Source: Microbacterium trichothecenolyticum (GTDB lineage Bacteria > Actinomycetota > Actinomycetes > Actinomycetales > Microbacteriaceae). Taken from it: a stretch of DNA of 64,000 nt. Location of the stretch: NCBI RefSeq assembly GCF_030818955.1, contig NZ_JAUTBF010000001.1, positions 1,550,001 to 1,614,000 on the forward strand. The letters run 5' to 3'. Positions 47,970 to 58,362 of this stretch are shown piece by piece (positions within the stretch are counted from its first letter, which is position 1; every line of letters starts with the position of its first letter). The notes beneath the pieces are model-generated. The model saw only the letters and a program-made list of their open reading frames with translations. It had not been told where the DNA came from and did no database searches. The position numbers were made by a program, and so were the translations under genes.

Positions 47970-49097
47970 TCAGGCGGTGAGTTCGTCTTCGAGGGGTTCG
48001 ATGGCGCGGACGGCTTTGCCGACGCGGCTCTTGGTGGGGGCGTAGACGACGAGGGCGTGGAAGACGAAGCGTACGACGAACGCGGCGATCAGGGTGAGGG
48101 CGGCTGCGACGACGCTCTGGATGTGCGCTTGGTTCACGAGCAGCCAGATGACGGGGATTCGCACGATCGCTTCGACGCCGTTGAACGTGAACGACTTGAT
48201 GAAGCGGTGGCGCATGAGCCCCGACTCCTGCCGCATGTCGGCGAAGACGAGGTATTCGAGTGCGAGGAAGTTGGCGACGATCGTGATGACGCTGGCGACG
48301 ATCGCGGCGACGATGTACTGCACGCCCACCGCGGTCAGTGCCCACATGATGACGAGGTTGGCGACGGCGCCCAGACCGCCCACGATCGCGAATGCCGACA
48401 TGCGGCCGAAGCGCAGCATGGTCAGCTGGGTGAGGAAGCGCATGCCCTGGCTGAACGAGGCCTTGGATTCCCCGGCGAAGCGCGGCGCGAACGAGAACGG
48501 CACCTCGGCGACGCGCATCTGTTTGCGGGCGAGGATCTCGAGCAGGATCTTGAACCCGCGCGGGCGCAGTTCGTCGACCTCGAGCGCGCGGCGGTCGATG
48601 AGGAAGAACCCGGTCATGGGGTCGGAGCAGTTGTGCAGCTTCTTCGGGAACATCGCCTTGGTCAGCAGCGTCGACGCCCGTGACACGGTGGTGCGCACCG
48701 CGTTGGCGAGCCCGTCGGAGGTGCCGCCGGCGATGTATCGCGAGGCCACGACCACGTCGGCGTCGCCTTCTTCGACGCGGGCGAGCAGGTCGGCGATGAC
48801 CTCGGGCGGGTGCTGCAGGTCGCCGTCCATGACGACGCAGTACTCGGATGCCGCCGCGCGGATCCCCTCGACGACGGCGCCGCCGAGCCCGCCCACGGGG
48901 TCGTCGCGGTGGATCAGGCGCACCGGGATCGTCGCCGTCGCCGCGACCGCGCGGATGATGTCGGGGGTGTCGTCGGTGGAGTCGTCGACGAAGATCACCT
49001 CGACCTCGCGACCGACCAACGCCTGTGCCGTCCGCCGCACGAGCTCGGCGACGTTGGGACCCTCATTGAAGGTCGGAACGATGACGGAAAGTTGCAC
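47970..49097 (-). CDS. DPM1-like glycosyltransferase fused to a GtrA membrane domain
   Basis: The 375-residue protein has a GT2 domain (about 1-235: LSVIVPTFNEGPNVAELVRR, DxD-like VVMDGDLQHPPE, then SRYIAGG) of the dolichol/polyprenol-phosphate mannosyltransferase type. A C-terminal GtrA domain with four helices (about 238-355) follows. It should transfer a sugar from a nucleotide donor to polyprenyl phosphate and help flip the product. The sugar is not clear; mannose or glucose are the usual ones. The start is a GTG at 49097. It is convergent with the glfT genes and downstream of glf. Confidence 0.85.
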   Translation of the reverse strand: MQLSVIVPTFNEGPNVAELVRRTAQALVGREVEVIFVDDSTDDTPDIIRAVAATATIPVRLIHRDDPVGGLGGAVVEGIRAAASEYCVVMDGDLQHPPEVIADLLARVEEGDADVVVASRYIAGGTSDGLANAVRTTVSRASTLLTKAMFPKKLHNCSDPMTGFFLIDRRALEVDELRPRGFKILLEILARKQMRVAEVPFSFAPRFAGESKASFSQGMRFLTQLTMLRFGRMSAFAIVGGLGAVANLVIMWALTAVGVQYIVAAIVASVITIVANFLALEYLVFADMRQESGLMRHRFIKSFTFNGVEAIVRIPVIWLLVNQAHIQSVVAAALTLIAAFVVRFVFHALVVYAPTKSRVGKAVRAIEPLEDELTA

Positions 49098-49186
49098 GGG
49101 AGCTCACGTTCTGGAAGAGGACGGAGTTCTCATCGTAGAGGCCCCGTCTGTAACGACGCAGGGAACGCCCAGCCGGCGCAGCGCGT

Positions 49187-49377
49187 TCACCCGGTCGTGT
49201 GGTCGGCGTCGTAGCGGTCGAGCACGTCCGCGATGGGGGCGTCGAGCGCGCCCGGTCGCCGACTGCGAGCGCCTCGCCCACCAGCAGGACGGGCTCGTGT
49301 AACTGCGCATCCCCGTGGGAGGGAACCGGCCCTCGGCACAGGGCGAATCGCCGGGTGAACCCGCGCGCACGACGGGA
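49187..49377 (-). pseudogene. Possible gene remnant downstream of glf
   Basis: The 280 bp between glf and the DPM-like gene hold no intact gene. On the minus strand, in the glf frame just after its stop, coding-like sequence ends in QLHEPVLLVGEALAVGD. Two bases out of frame it continues as ALDAPIADVLDRYDADHTTG and a stop at 49187. Removing one GC from GCGCGC near 49250 would join them. No start codon or family is recognised. It may be a decayed C-terminus or chance. Confidence 0.3.
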
Positions 49378-50574
<1,197 letters not shown>

Positions 50575-50678
50575 CTACCCGGGGCACCTGCCCCTCTCCG
50601 CGGGCGCACTCAGCGGCAGCGGAGCGACCGTCCGTTACGATGGCGTGTCGAAAAAGATGCAGACGGAGACGGGATTGC

Positions 50679-52595
50679 ATGGGTGATTGGATCGGTGCGG
50701 TTCCGTCGTACCTCGTCGTCGCCGCGGTCCTGATCGTCCCCGGCCTCGCGGTGATCGTCGCCGGTTGGGGGTGGCGGAGCCCCCAGCGGCTGCTCCTCGC
50801 GCCGGCCGTCTCGACCACGATCACCGCCGCCGCGGCATCCGTCGCTCCGCTGATCGGGCTCCGCTGGAACCTCCTGCCACTCGCGCTGCTGACGCTGGTC
50901 GTGGTGGGCGTCGCGCTCGTGCTGCGCCGCGTCGCCGGGACCGACGCGGCACCCGCCGGCCGACGGATCGGTCTCGCGGTCCTGCTCCCGCTCGCCGCTG
51001 CCGCGGGTGTCAACGCGGTGATGTTCGCGCGCGCCTTCGGCTCGCCCGAGAACATCGCCCAGCGTTTCGACAACATCGTGCACCTGAACGCCATCGCGCT
51101 GGGACTGCGAGAAGGAAGTGCGTCGCCGTTCCAGATCGGCTCCACCTCCGACATCGGCTTCTACCCCAACGGGTGGCACGCCCTCACCACGATCGGCGCC
51201 GAACTGACGGGCTCGGGCGTGCCGGTCGCCGTCAACGGGGCGAACCTCGCGATCGTGTCGATCCTGTGGCCCGCCTCGACGATGGCGCTCGCCGGCGCCT
51301 TCTTCGCGCAGCGTCGCACCGCGTTCGTCGTCGCCGCCGCCCTCTCAACCGGCTTCGGCGCCTTCCCGGCCCTGTTCTTCAACTGGGGCGTGCTGTACCC
51401 GAACCTCGTCGGCTACGCGATGCTGCCGGCCACCCTCGCGGTCGTCGTCACCGCGCTCGCCGAACGCTCAGCTCCGGCGCTCGTGCGCTCGGCACTGCTC
51501 ATCGTGCTGCTCGCCGGCGGAACGTTCCTGGGGCACCCGAACGCGTTCATCAGCCTGCTGTTCTTCGCCGCGGCGGTCGTCGTCACGGCTTTCGCGGTCC
51601 GCGCGGCGACCGAGCGCACTCCGCGCGCGGTTCTGCATCTCGGCGTGGTCTCGGGCGCGTTCGTCGTCGCGATCGCGGGGACGGTGGCCGTCTTCCGCAC
51701 CGGCGCCGAGCATTCCGGCTGGAGTCCCTGGCAGGAGTTCTCGCAGGCGCTGGGCGAGGGGATCTTCGTCGCGCCGCGGGGCTTCGGACCGACCTTCGTG
51801 GTCTCCGCACTCCTCCTCATGGGCTTCGTCGCCGTCGCCCGTCGCCCCCGGCTGCTCCCCGTCCTGACACCGTTCGCGGTCGCCATCGCGCTGTTCGCCA
51901 TCTCGTCGGGGCTGCGCATCGACCACCCGCTGCGACAGATCGTCACCAACCCCTGGTACAACGACTCCAACCGTCTGGCGGCCCTCCTGCCCCTCGTCGC
52001 CATCCCCGTGGCCACGCTCGGCGCGCTCGTCGTCGTCGACCTCGTCCGCACGTGGGGGCGCCGACGTCGGCTCCCGGCGTGGACGGGCGTCGCTGCGGCG
52101 GGAGTGGCCGTCGTCGCGGTCTTCTCCGTCGCGCTCGGCCCCAACGTGCGCATCGCCCTCGGTCAGGTGCACGAGGCGTACGCATACACCGACAACTCGC
52201 TCATCCTCTCCTCCGACGAGGAGGCACTGCTCGAGCGCCTCGACGACGAGACCCCATCGGACGCCCTCATCGCGGGCAGCCCGCGCACGGGAACCTCCCT
52301 GGCCCTGGCCTTCGCGGACCGTCGGGTCACCCAGCGGCACGTGTTCGGCTCCCCCTCCGAGCAACAGCTCTTCCTCAACCAGCACCTCCGCGACATCGAC
52401 ACCGATCCCGCCGTCTGCCGGGCCGTCGACGACATCGGCATCGACTACGTGCTCGACTTCGGCACGCAGGACGTGATCGACCCGGCCGGGGCCGCCGCGT
52501 ACAGCGGCATCCAGGACCTCGCGCCGAACGCCCACCTCGTGCTGGTCGACTCGCAAGGACCGAACGCCCGCCTGTTCCGGATCGAGGGATGCTGA
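50679..52595 (+). CDS. DUF6541 large membrane protein
   Basis: The 638-residue protein has about thirteen to fourteen membrane helices and a C-terminal external region (about 505-638) with DNSLILSSDEEALLERLDDE and VFGSPSEQQLFLNQHLRDI. An early external loop has FDNIVHLNAIALGLREGSA and IGFYPNGWHALTTI. Architecture and context fit a GT-C-like or scaffold protein acting on lipid-linked glycans, but the family has no assigned activity. The ATG at 50679 gives MGDWIGAVPSYL; TACGAT at 50637 could be its -10. It heads a six-gene operon. Confidence 0.75.
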   Translation: MGDWIGAVPSYLVVAAVLIVPGLAVIVAGWGWRSPQRLLLAPAVSTTITAAAASVAPLIGLRWNLLPLALLTLVVVGVALVLRRVAGTDAAPAGRRIGLAVLLPLAAAAGVNAVMFARAFGSPENIAQRFDNIVHLNAIALGLREGSASPFQIGSTSDIGFYPNGWHALTTIGAELTGSGVPVAVNGANLAIVSILWPASTMALAGAFFAQRRTAFVVAAALSTGFGAFPALFFNWGVLYPNLVGYAMLPATLAVVVTALAERSAPALVRSALLIVLLAGGTFLGHPNAFISLLFFAAAVVVTAFAVRAATERTPRAVLHLGVVSGAFVVAIAGTVAVFRTGAEHSGWSPWQEFSQALGEGIFVAPRGFGPTFVVSALLLMGFVAVARRPRLLPVLTPFAVAIALFAISSGLRIDHPLRQIVTNPWYNDSNRLAALLPLVAIPVATLGALVVVDLVRTWGRRRRLPAWTGVAAAGVAVVAVFSVALGPNVRIALGQVHEAYAYTDNSLILSSDEEALLERLDDETPSDALIAGSPRTGTSLALAFADRRVTQRHVFGSPSEQQLFLNQHLRDIDTDPAVCRAVDDIGIDYVLDFGTQDVIDPAGAAAYSGIQDLAPNAHLVLVDSQGPNARLFRIEGC

Positions 52596-52596
52596 C

Positions 52597-53793
52597 ATGG
52601 CCCGCGCCACGACCGTCGCGGTCGCCTACGACTGCCTCTTCCCCTACTCGACCGGCGGTGGCGAGCGACAGTACCGCGCGGTCGCCGACGAGCTCGGACG
52701 CAACGGATTCGAGGTGGACTACCTCACCGCCGTGCAGTGGGACGGGCCCACGCCCGTCGAGGAGCGCTTCCGGATCCGCCCCCTCACCCCTCGCTTGAGC
52801 TTGTACTCCCCCGACGGCGTCCGGCGCATCCCCGCGGCGCTTCGCTACGCCGCCGCCCTCTTCCGCGCCCTGGTGCGCCGCCGCCGCCGCTACGCCGCGG
52901 TCATCGTGAGCGGCCTGCCGATCTTCAACGTGTTCGCCGCGCGCCTCGCCCTGCTCGGCTCGGGCACACGCCTGGCCGTGGACTACCTCGAGGTATGGCA
53001 TCGCCGGCAGTGGGTGGAGTACTCGGGACCGGTCACGGGGAATATCGCGTGGGCCCTGCAACGCGCGGCGATCGCGATCACCCCGCTCGCGACGTGCCAT
53101 TCGCAGCTCAGCGCCACTCGCCTGCGCAACGAAGGGATCCGGCGCCCCCCGCTGGTCAGCCCCGGACTCATCGACAGCGCCGTCGAGGTGGCCGATCCCG
53201 GCCCCGCGACCACGCCGCCGTACGTGCTCTACGTGGGGCGGCACATCCCCGACAAGCAGGTCGAGGTGCTCCCGGCGGCCGTCGCCGCCGCCCGCCGGAG
53301 CATTCCCGACCTGCGCCTGGTGATCCTCGGCACCGGTCCGAGCTCCGACGCGGTGCACGCCGAGGTCCGCCGCGTCGACGGCGAGGAGTGGACCGACTTT
53401 CCCGGCTTCGTCTCCGACGCCGAGCTCGACCGGCTGCTCCACGGCGCGCTGGCCCTCGTGCACCCCTCTCGACGGGAGGGCTTCGGACTGGTCGTGGTCG
53501 AAGCCAACGCACACGGAACGCCCGTCGTGCTCGTCGCCGGCGAGGGCAATGCCGCCACCGAGCTGATCGACGAGGGCGTCAACGGCGTCATCGCTCCCAC
53601 CACCCGCCCCGCAGATCTCGCCCGGGCCATCCGGGCCGTGGCCGACGGCGGTGACGACCTGCGCCGCACCGCGCGCGCCTGGTACGACACCGCGGTAGGC
53701 ACCCGCACCATCCGCCGCACCGTCGAGGGGATGATGTCGGCACTGTCGCTGCCGACCTCCTCCCCGGTGCAGACGAAAGAAGACAGCCCGTGA
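52597..53793 (+). CDS. GT4-family glycosyltransferase
   Basis: The 398-residue GT-B enzyme has an N-terminal STGGGERQYRAVADEL acceptor loop, the Rossmann C-half start PPYVLYVGRHIPDKQVEVLP and the donor site EGFGLVVVEANAHGTPVV with the E-x7-E pattern. The donor and acceptor are unknown. It starts one base after the DUF6541 stop, and its own stop overlaps the next GTG, so the genes are co-translated. A cytoplasmic or membrane-peripheral role in assembling the repeat unit is inferred from the locus. Confidence 0.85.
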   Translation: MARATTVAVAYDCLFPYSTGGGERQYRAVADELGRNGFEVDYLTAVQWDGPTPVEERFRIRPLTPRLSLYSPDGVRRIPAALRYAAALFRALVRRRRRYAAVIVSGLPIFNVFAARLALLGSGTRLAVDYLEVWHRRQWVEYSGPVTGNIAWALQRAAIAITPLATCHSQLSATRLRNEGIRRPPLVSPGLIDSAVEVADPGPATTPPYVLYVGRHIPDKQVEVLPAAVAAARRSIPDLRLVILGTGPSSDAVHAEVRRVDGEEWTDFPGFVSDAELDRLLHGALALVHPSRREGFGLVVVEANAHGTPVVLVAGEGNAATELIDEGVNGVIAPTTRPADLARAIRAVADGGDDLRRTARAWYDTAVGTRTIRRTVEGMMSALSLPTSSPVQTKEDSP

Positions 53794-54986
53794 CCACTCC
53801 CGCTCCCTCCGACCTCGAGCTGACTATCCTCATGCCGTGCCTGAACGAGGCCGAGACGCTCGAGGTCTGCATCCGCAAGGCGCAGGGCTTCCTGCAGCGC
53901 AGCGGCATCCGCGGCGAGGTGCTCATCTCCGACAACGGAAGCACCGACGGCTCGCAGGCGATCGCCCAACGTCTCGGCGCCCGCGTCTCGCACGCGCCGC
54001 GCCGCGGATACGGCGCCGCCCTCATCAACGGCATCGAGACCGCGCGCGGAACGTACGTCATCATGGCGGACGCCGACGACAGCTACGACTTCGAGAACCT
54101 CGAGCCTTTCGTCGAACGCCTGCGGGCCGGGGCCGACCTCGTCATGGGCAACCGCTTCCGCGGCGGAATCGCCCCCGGCGCCATGCCGCCCCTGCACAAG
54201 TACCTGGGCAACCCCGTGCTCTCCTTCATCGGCGAGCTGTTCTTCCGCCCCGGCATCCGTGACTTCCACTGCGGTCTGCGCGGCTTCAACCGCGCGCGCA
54301 TCCGCGACCTCGACCTGCAGACGACGGGGATGGAGTTCGCGTCCGAGATGGTCGTGCGCGCCTCCCTCGCGCGCTACCGCATCGAAGAGGTGCCGACGAC
54401 GCTGAAGAAAGACGGTCGCTCCCGTCCGCCGCACCTGCGCAGCTGGCACGACGGCTGGCGCCACCTGCGCTTCCTGCTGCTCTTCGCCCCGCGCTGGCTC
54501 TTCGTCTACCCCGGCCTCGTGGCGTTCTTCTTCGGAGCGATCGCCGTCGGCATCCTCTCGTTCGGCGGTGTCAACATCGGAGGGGTCGGCTTCGACGTCA
54601 CGACCATGGTCTACGCGAGCGCCCTGTGCGTGATCGGCTTCCAGTCGCTGCTGTTCTTCTGGCTGACCAAGCTGTACGCCACCCAAGAAGGATTCCTCCC
54701 GACGAGCGAGAGGTATCGGCGGATCGTGGCGAAATGGTCGGCCGAGCGCGGTCTGCTGATCGGGGTGGGGCTGTTCCTGCTCGGAATCGTCATCGGCATC
54801 GTGCAGGTGGCCCTGTGGGGCAGCCTCGACTTCGGTGCGCAGAACGCCGCGCAGGCGGTGCGCATCGCCGTGCCGAGCGCGCTGTTGATCATCCTCGGGT
54901 TCCAGACGGCGATGATGAGCTTCTTCTCGGGGGTGCTCACCACGCCGCGGCGCGAGCAGCGCCCCGAAGCCGTCATCGAGAGCTGA
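53790..54986 (+). CDS. GT2 glycosyltransferase with C-terminal membrane helices (polyprenyl-phosphate type)
   Basis: The 398-residue protein has a GT-A domain (about 8-230: LTILMPCLNEAETLEVCIRK, then IMADADDSYDFENL and MGNRFRGGIAPGAMPPLHKY) of the dolichol-phosphate-sugar synthase type. Four membrane helices follow (about 243-372). It probably loads a hexose on polyprenyl phosphate for membrane glycosyltransferases. Both ends overlap or touch neighbours in the operon. Confidence 0.84.
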   Translation: MTTPAPSDLELTILMPCLNEAETLEVCIRKAQGFLQRSGIRGEVLISDNGSTDGSQAIAQRLGARVSHAPRRGYGAALINGIETARGTYVIMADADDSYDFENLEPFVERLRAGADLVMGNRFRGGIAPGAMPPLHKYLGNPVLSFIGELFFRPGIRDFHCGLRGFNRARIRDLDLQTTGMEFASEMVVRASLARYRIEEVPTTLKKDGRSRPPHLRSWHDGWRHLRFLLLFAPRWLFVYPGLVAFFFGAIAVGILSFGGVNIGGVGFDVTTMVYASALCVIGFQSLLFFWLTKLYATQEGFLPTSERYRRIVAKWSAERGLLIGVGLFLLGIVIGIVQVALWGSLDFGAQNAAQAVRIAVPSALLIILGFQTAMMSFFSGVLTTPRREQRPEAVIES

Positions 54987-54989
54987 GCC

Positions 54990-56117
54990 GTGCGGATCCT
55001 CGTCGACCTCCTGGGCTACACGGGAGGACGCGGCGGGACGGAGACCTACGTCCGTCACCTGCTCCCCGGACTCGTCGACGCCCTTCCCGACGCGTCCTTC
55101 GTCGCACTGACCGGGGCGGCGGGAGCCGACGGTGTGCGGGCCTTCTTTCCCGGTGATGTCGAGGTCGTGCCGTGGGTCGGCGAGGGGCGCGCGGCATGGG
55201 CGCTCGGCGAGATCCTTGCGGTGGGGCGGGCTGCGCGCCGCGCGGGCGCCGACGTGGTGTGGTCGCCCGCGAACTTCGGGCCCCTGACCCGCGGGCGCGC
55301 GCCGCGTGTCGTGTCGGTGCACGACGTCATCTACCACCAGGTGCCTGGGCGCGGCCTCGAGCGAATCGTCCGTGCGATCACCGCCCGCCTCATGGAGGCC
55401 ACGGCCCGTTCCGCGCGGGCCGTGGTGACCGTGTCGTCGACCGCCGCGGGCGCGATCGCGCGTCACCTGGGCGTCGAGCGCGACCGGATCGAGGTCATTC
55501 CCAACGGCGGCTCCCTGGGCGCCGAGGTCGATGATCCGTGGATGCGCCTGGCCCCCCTGGGCATCGGTCCCGGCCGGCCCCTCGTCTTCAGCACCGGCAA
55601 CAGGATGCCGCACAAGAACTTCCACGGACTGCTCGCCGCCGTGGCCGCCCTGCCGCCGGAACAGCGCCCCCTGACGGTCGTGGGCGGCGGCGGCACCGCC
55701 GACCCTTTGGCCACCGTGGTGCAGGAGCACGGGCTCGCCGCCGACGTGGTCCTGCCCGGATGGGTCGACGACGACCAGCTCCGCGCGCTGTACCAGGTGG
55801 CGAGCGTGTACGCCTGTCCCTCGCTGACGGAGGGTTTCGGTCTGCCGATCGTGGATGCCATGGCGGCCGGCGTCGTCGTCGTCGCCAACGACGTCGCCGT
55901 CTTGCGCGAAGTGGGCGGGGCACACGCACTGTACGCCGACGCCCGCGACCCTCGGGCCTTCGGGGCAGCGATCACGACGGCGCTGGAACTGGACGATGCG
56001 GAACGGGCCGAGCGTGTGCGCGCGGGCCGCGACTGGGCGGCGGGTTTCACGTGGGACGCGGCGGCGACACGCCTGGCGGCCGTGCTGCGCCGCACCGCCG
56101 AGGAGCGCCGCTCGTGA
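54990..56117 (+). CDS. GT4/GT1-type glycosyltransferase
   Basis: The 375-residue GT-B enzyme has an N-terminal TGGRGGTETYVRHLLPGL loop, SVHDVIYHQVPG, the C-domain start GRPLVFSTGNRMPHKNFHGL and the donor motif SLTEGFGLPIVDAMAAGVVV. Mannosyl- and rhamnosyltransferases are common in this group; the substrate is not decided by sequence. The GTG start is 3 nt after the previous stop and the stop overlaps the flippase GTG. Confidence 0.84.
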   Translation: MRILVDLLGYTGGRGGTETYVRHLLPGLVDALPDASFVALTGAAGADGVRAFFPGDVEVVPWVGEGRAAWALGEILAVGRAARRAGADVVWSPANFGPLTRGRAPRVVSVHDVIYHQVPGRGLERIVRAITARLMEATARSARAVVTVSSTAAGAIARHLGVERDRIEVIPNGGSLGAEVDDPWMRLAPLGIGPGRPLVFSTGNRMPHKNFHGLLAAVAALPPEQRPLTVVGGGGTADPLATVVQEHGLAADVVLPGWVDDDQLRALYQVASVYACPSLTEGFGLPIVDAMAAGVVVVANDVAVLREVGGAHALYADARDPRAFGAAITTALELDDAERAERVRAGRDWAAGFTWDAAATRLAAVLRRTAEERRS

Positions 56118-57355
56118 CCGACACCCCCTCGCTGCGGTCACGCCTGGTCGGGTTCACCCTGATCCCCGCGGTCGCCGCCGTCTCGCCGCTGCTGGTGCTT
56201 CCCGCCGTCTCCCGCTCCGCGGGCCCCGACGGCTGGGCCAGCGCCATCGCGGGCGAGTCGGTGGGCACGTTCGCGGCGATCGCCGTCGCCTACGGGTGGA
56301 CCACGGTCGGCCCGGCGCTCGTCTCGATCGCCCCCGACGACATCCGTCGGGGCCGCCTGTACCGCGACGCTGTCGTGGTGCGTCTGGCGACCTCGCTCAT
56401 CGCGCTCCCCCTCCTGGTTCTGGTCTGTGCGCTGGTCGCCTCACCGGGCCACCAGCTGCTGGCGGCCCTGATGGGCCTGCAGGGAGCGCTCATCGGTCTG
56501 TCTTTCACGTGGTTCTCGGTGGGTGTAGGCGACCCGCGGTCGATCCTCTTCTACGACGCCGTCCCCCGCCTCGCGGTCGCGCTGGCGTCGATGCTCGCCA
56601 TCGTGAGCGGGGCTCCGGTCGAGGTCTATCCCCTCGCCGGCATCCTCGTCACCGTCGTGGGCACCACCCTGTTCTCGCTGCGCCTGCTGCACCGGTATCC
56701 GTCGCCGTGGCCGCCCGCGCGCGAAATCCCGGGCCTGTTCCGCGTCGGCGCGCCCGTCGCTCTGAACGATGCGGCGCTGGGGGCCTACTCCTCGGTGCCG
56801 ACCCCGCTCGTGAACGTGCTGTCCACCGGCGGTGCTGCGGCGGGCTTCGCTTCGGGCGACAAGATGGCCAAACTGGGCCAGTTCCTCCCCCTCACTCTCG
56901 CCAACGCGCTGCAATCGTGGTCGGCCGAGGTCTCCGGGGCGGCGCGCCTGCGGCGACTGCGCCTCGCGCTCGCCCTGCACGGCGGTTTCGGGGTGCTCGG
57001 CATGCTCGTGCTCGGGCTGCTGGGTCCCCCGGTGAGCGCCCTCATGTTCGGCACTGACGCCAGCGCACCGTGGGGCGTGTGTTTCGCGCTGGGGCTCGCG
57101 TTCGCGATGTATTCGCTGCGCACCTCGATGACCCGCCACGTGCTGTTCCCCGCCGGCGAGCAGACCGCCGTCATGCGCGCGACGATCACCGCGACGGTCG
57201 TGGGCGTACCCCTGATGGTCGGGGGAGGGCTGCTCCTGGGACCGCTGGGCGTCGCGGTCGGCTACGCCCTGACCGAGAGCGTCTCGACCGCTCTGCTCGC
57301 GTTGCGGACGCTCTCCCGGATGCACCTGCTCGCCGACGAGGAGACCGCCGCATGA
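56114..57355 (+). CDS. Wzx-like polysaccharide flippase (MOP superfamily)
   Basis: The 413-residue protein has about twelve to thirteen membrane helices with no soluble domain, the pattern of lipid-linked oligosaccharide flippases (SLRSRLVGFTLIPAVAAVSP at the start, VPTPLVNVLSTGGAAAGFAS in the middle). It would move undecaprenyl-linked units across the membrane. The locus also starts a Wzm/Wzt exporter at its end, so either two glycans are made here or the two systems handle different intermediates. It overlaps both neighbours in the operon. Confidence 0.8.
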   Translation: MTDTPSLRSRLVGFTLIPAVAAVSPLLVLPAVSRSAGPDGWASAIAGESVGTFAAIAVAYGWTTVGPALVSIAPDDIRRGRLYRDAVVVRLATSLIALPLLVLVCALVASPGHQLLAALMGLQGALIGLSFTWFSVGVGDPRSILFYDAVPRLAVALASMLAIVSGAPVEVYPLAGILVTVVGTTLFSLRLLHRYPSPWPPAREIPGLFRVGAPVALNDAALGAYSSVPTPLVNVLSTGGAAAGFASGDKMAKLGQFLPLTLANALQSWSAEVSGAARLRRLRLALALHGGFGVLGMLVLGLLGPPVSALMFGTDASAPWGVCFALGLAFAMYSLRTSMTRHVLFPAGEQTAVMRATITATVVGVPLMVGGGLLLGPLGVAVGYALTESVSTALLALRTLSRMHLLADEETAA

Positions 57356-58242
57356 GCGCCCCCCTGCTGCTGGCCGTGACAACGCTCGGGCGCCTCGAGG
57401 CGTTGCGCCGCCTGCTCGACTCGGTCGCCCACCAGCTCGGGCCCGATGACCGCGTCGTCCTCGTCGCCCAGGACAACGAGCCCGAGGTGCGCCGCCTCGT
57501 GGATGCCACCGGTCGCGGCGACCGCATCACGGTGACCTCGTCACCGCGCGGCGCCTCGCTCGGCCGCAACGTGGGGATCGCGGCGTTCGCGGATGCCTCC
57601 GACGACGCGCTGGTGATGTTCCCCAACGACACGACGTGGTTCCCCGACGGCACGATCGACGCCGTGCGTCGCGCGATCGGCGATGCGCCGGGCGGAGCCG
57701 TGACGGTCTCGACCGACATCGGTCCCCGTTTCGTACTCCCGGCCGCCGGCGCCGCGCTCGACGTGACGACGGTCTGGCAGGTGATCGAGATGAGTCTCGT
57801 CATCCGCCTCGGCATCCTCCGTCGGATCGGCGGGTTCGACGAGTGCATCGGCACGGGCGCCCCCACGCCCTGGCAGGCGGGAGAGGTGACCGACCTGCTC
57901 ATGCGTGCCCTCGCCGCCGAGCCCGCGCTGTCGAGGCGGTTCGTCTGGACCTCCAGCGACGACGTCCACGTGGGCGGCATCCCCGAGACCGCCGGGCTCG
58001 ACCCGCGGGAGCGACGGTGGAAGCTGCGGGCCTACGGCCGGGGCGTCGGTCGCGTGCTCGCCCGGCATCCGTTCCCCCTGTGGCACCGCTGGGGGTTCGT
58101 CGTCGCCGGGCTTCTGGTGGGGATCCGTCGCGGAAGCGAATACGCGCCGCTCGACGGGGGCGTCGCCTTCCTCGGGCGCCTCGAGGGAGTACGGGGCCGC
58201 ACCATCGGGCGAACGGCGGGGGCGGCGGCCGTCGGGCGGTGA
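57352..58242 (+). CDS. GT2-family glycosyltransferase
   Basis: The 296-residue protein has a GT-A start LLLAVTTLGRLEALRRLLDS, the acceptor strand ASLGRNVGIAAFAD, an acidic FPNDTTWFPDG in place of the usual DxD, and a middle GGFDECIGTGAPTPWQAGE. This resembles rhamnosyltransferase-like GT2 enzymes that act late in polysaccharide loci. The ATG overlaps the flippase stop. It is the last gene of the operon. A new promoter follows before the epimerase. Confidence 0.8.
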   Translation: MSAPLLLAVTTLGRLEALRRLLDSVAHQLGPDDRVVLVAQDNEPEVRRLVDATGRGDRITVTSSPRGASLGRNVGIAAFADASDDALVMFPNDTTWFPDGTIDAVRRAIGDAPGGAVTVSTDIGPRFVLPAAGAALDVTTVWQVIEMSLVIRLGILRRIGGFDECIGTGAPTPWQAGEVTDLLMRALAAEPALSRRFVWTSSDDVHVGGIPETAGLDPRERRWKLRAYGRGVGRVLARHPFPLWHRWGFVVAGLLVGIRRGSEYAPLDGGVAFLGRLEGVRGRTIGRTAGAAAVGR

Positions 58243-58303
58243 CGTCGCGTTCACCTCTGCCACGTCGCTTCGCGACTCTCCACGGAGCTCGAACACGCAT
58301 CGC

Positions 58304-58309
58304 TAGAAT
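58304..58309 (+). promoter_or_regulatory. Candidate -10 (TAGAAT) of the 4-epimerase gene
   Basis: TAGAAT lies 53 nt before the GTG at 58363, which has AGGAG 7 nt upstream. The leader would be about 47 nt. Confidence 0.45.
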
Positions 58310-58362
58310 CGATGAGTCGTCGAGCCGTACCGGCGACATCCATCGACCGCCAGGAGTCCTGC

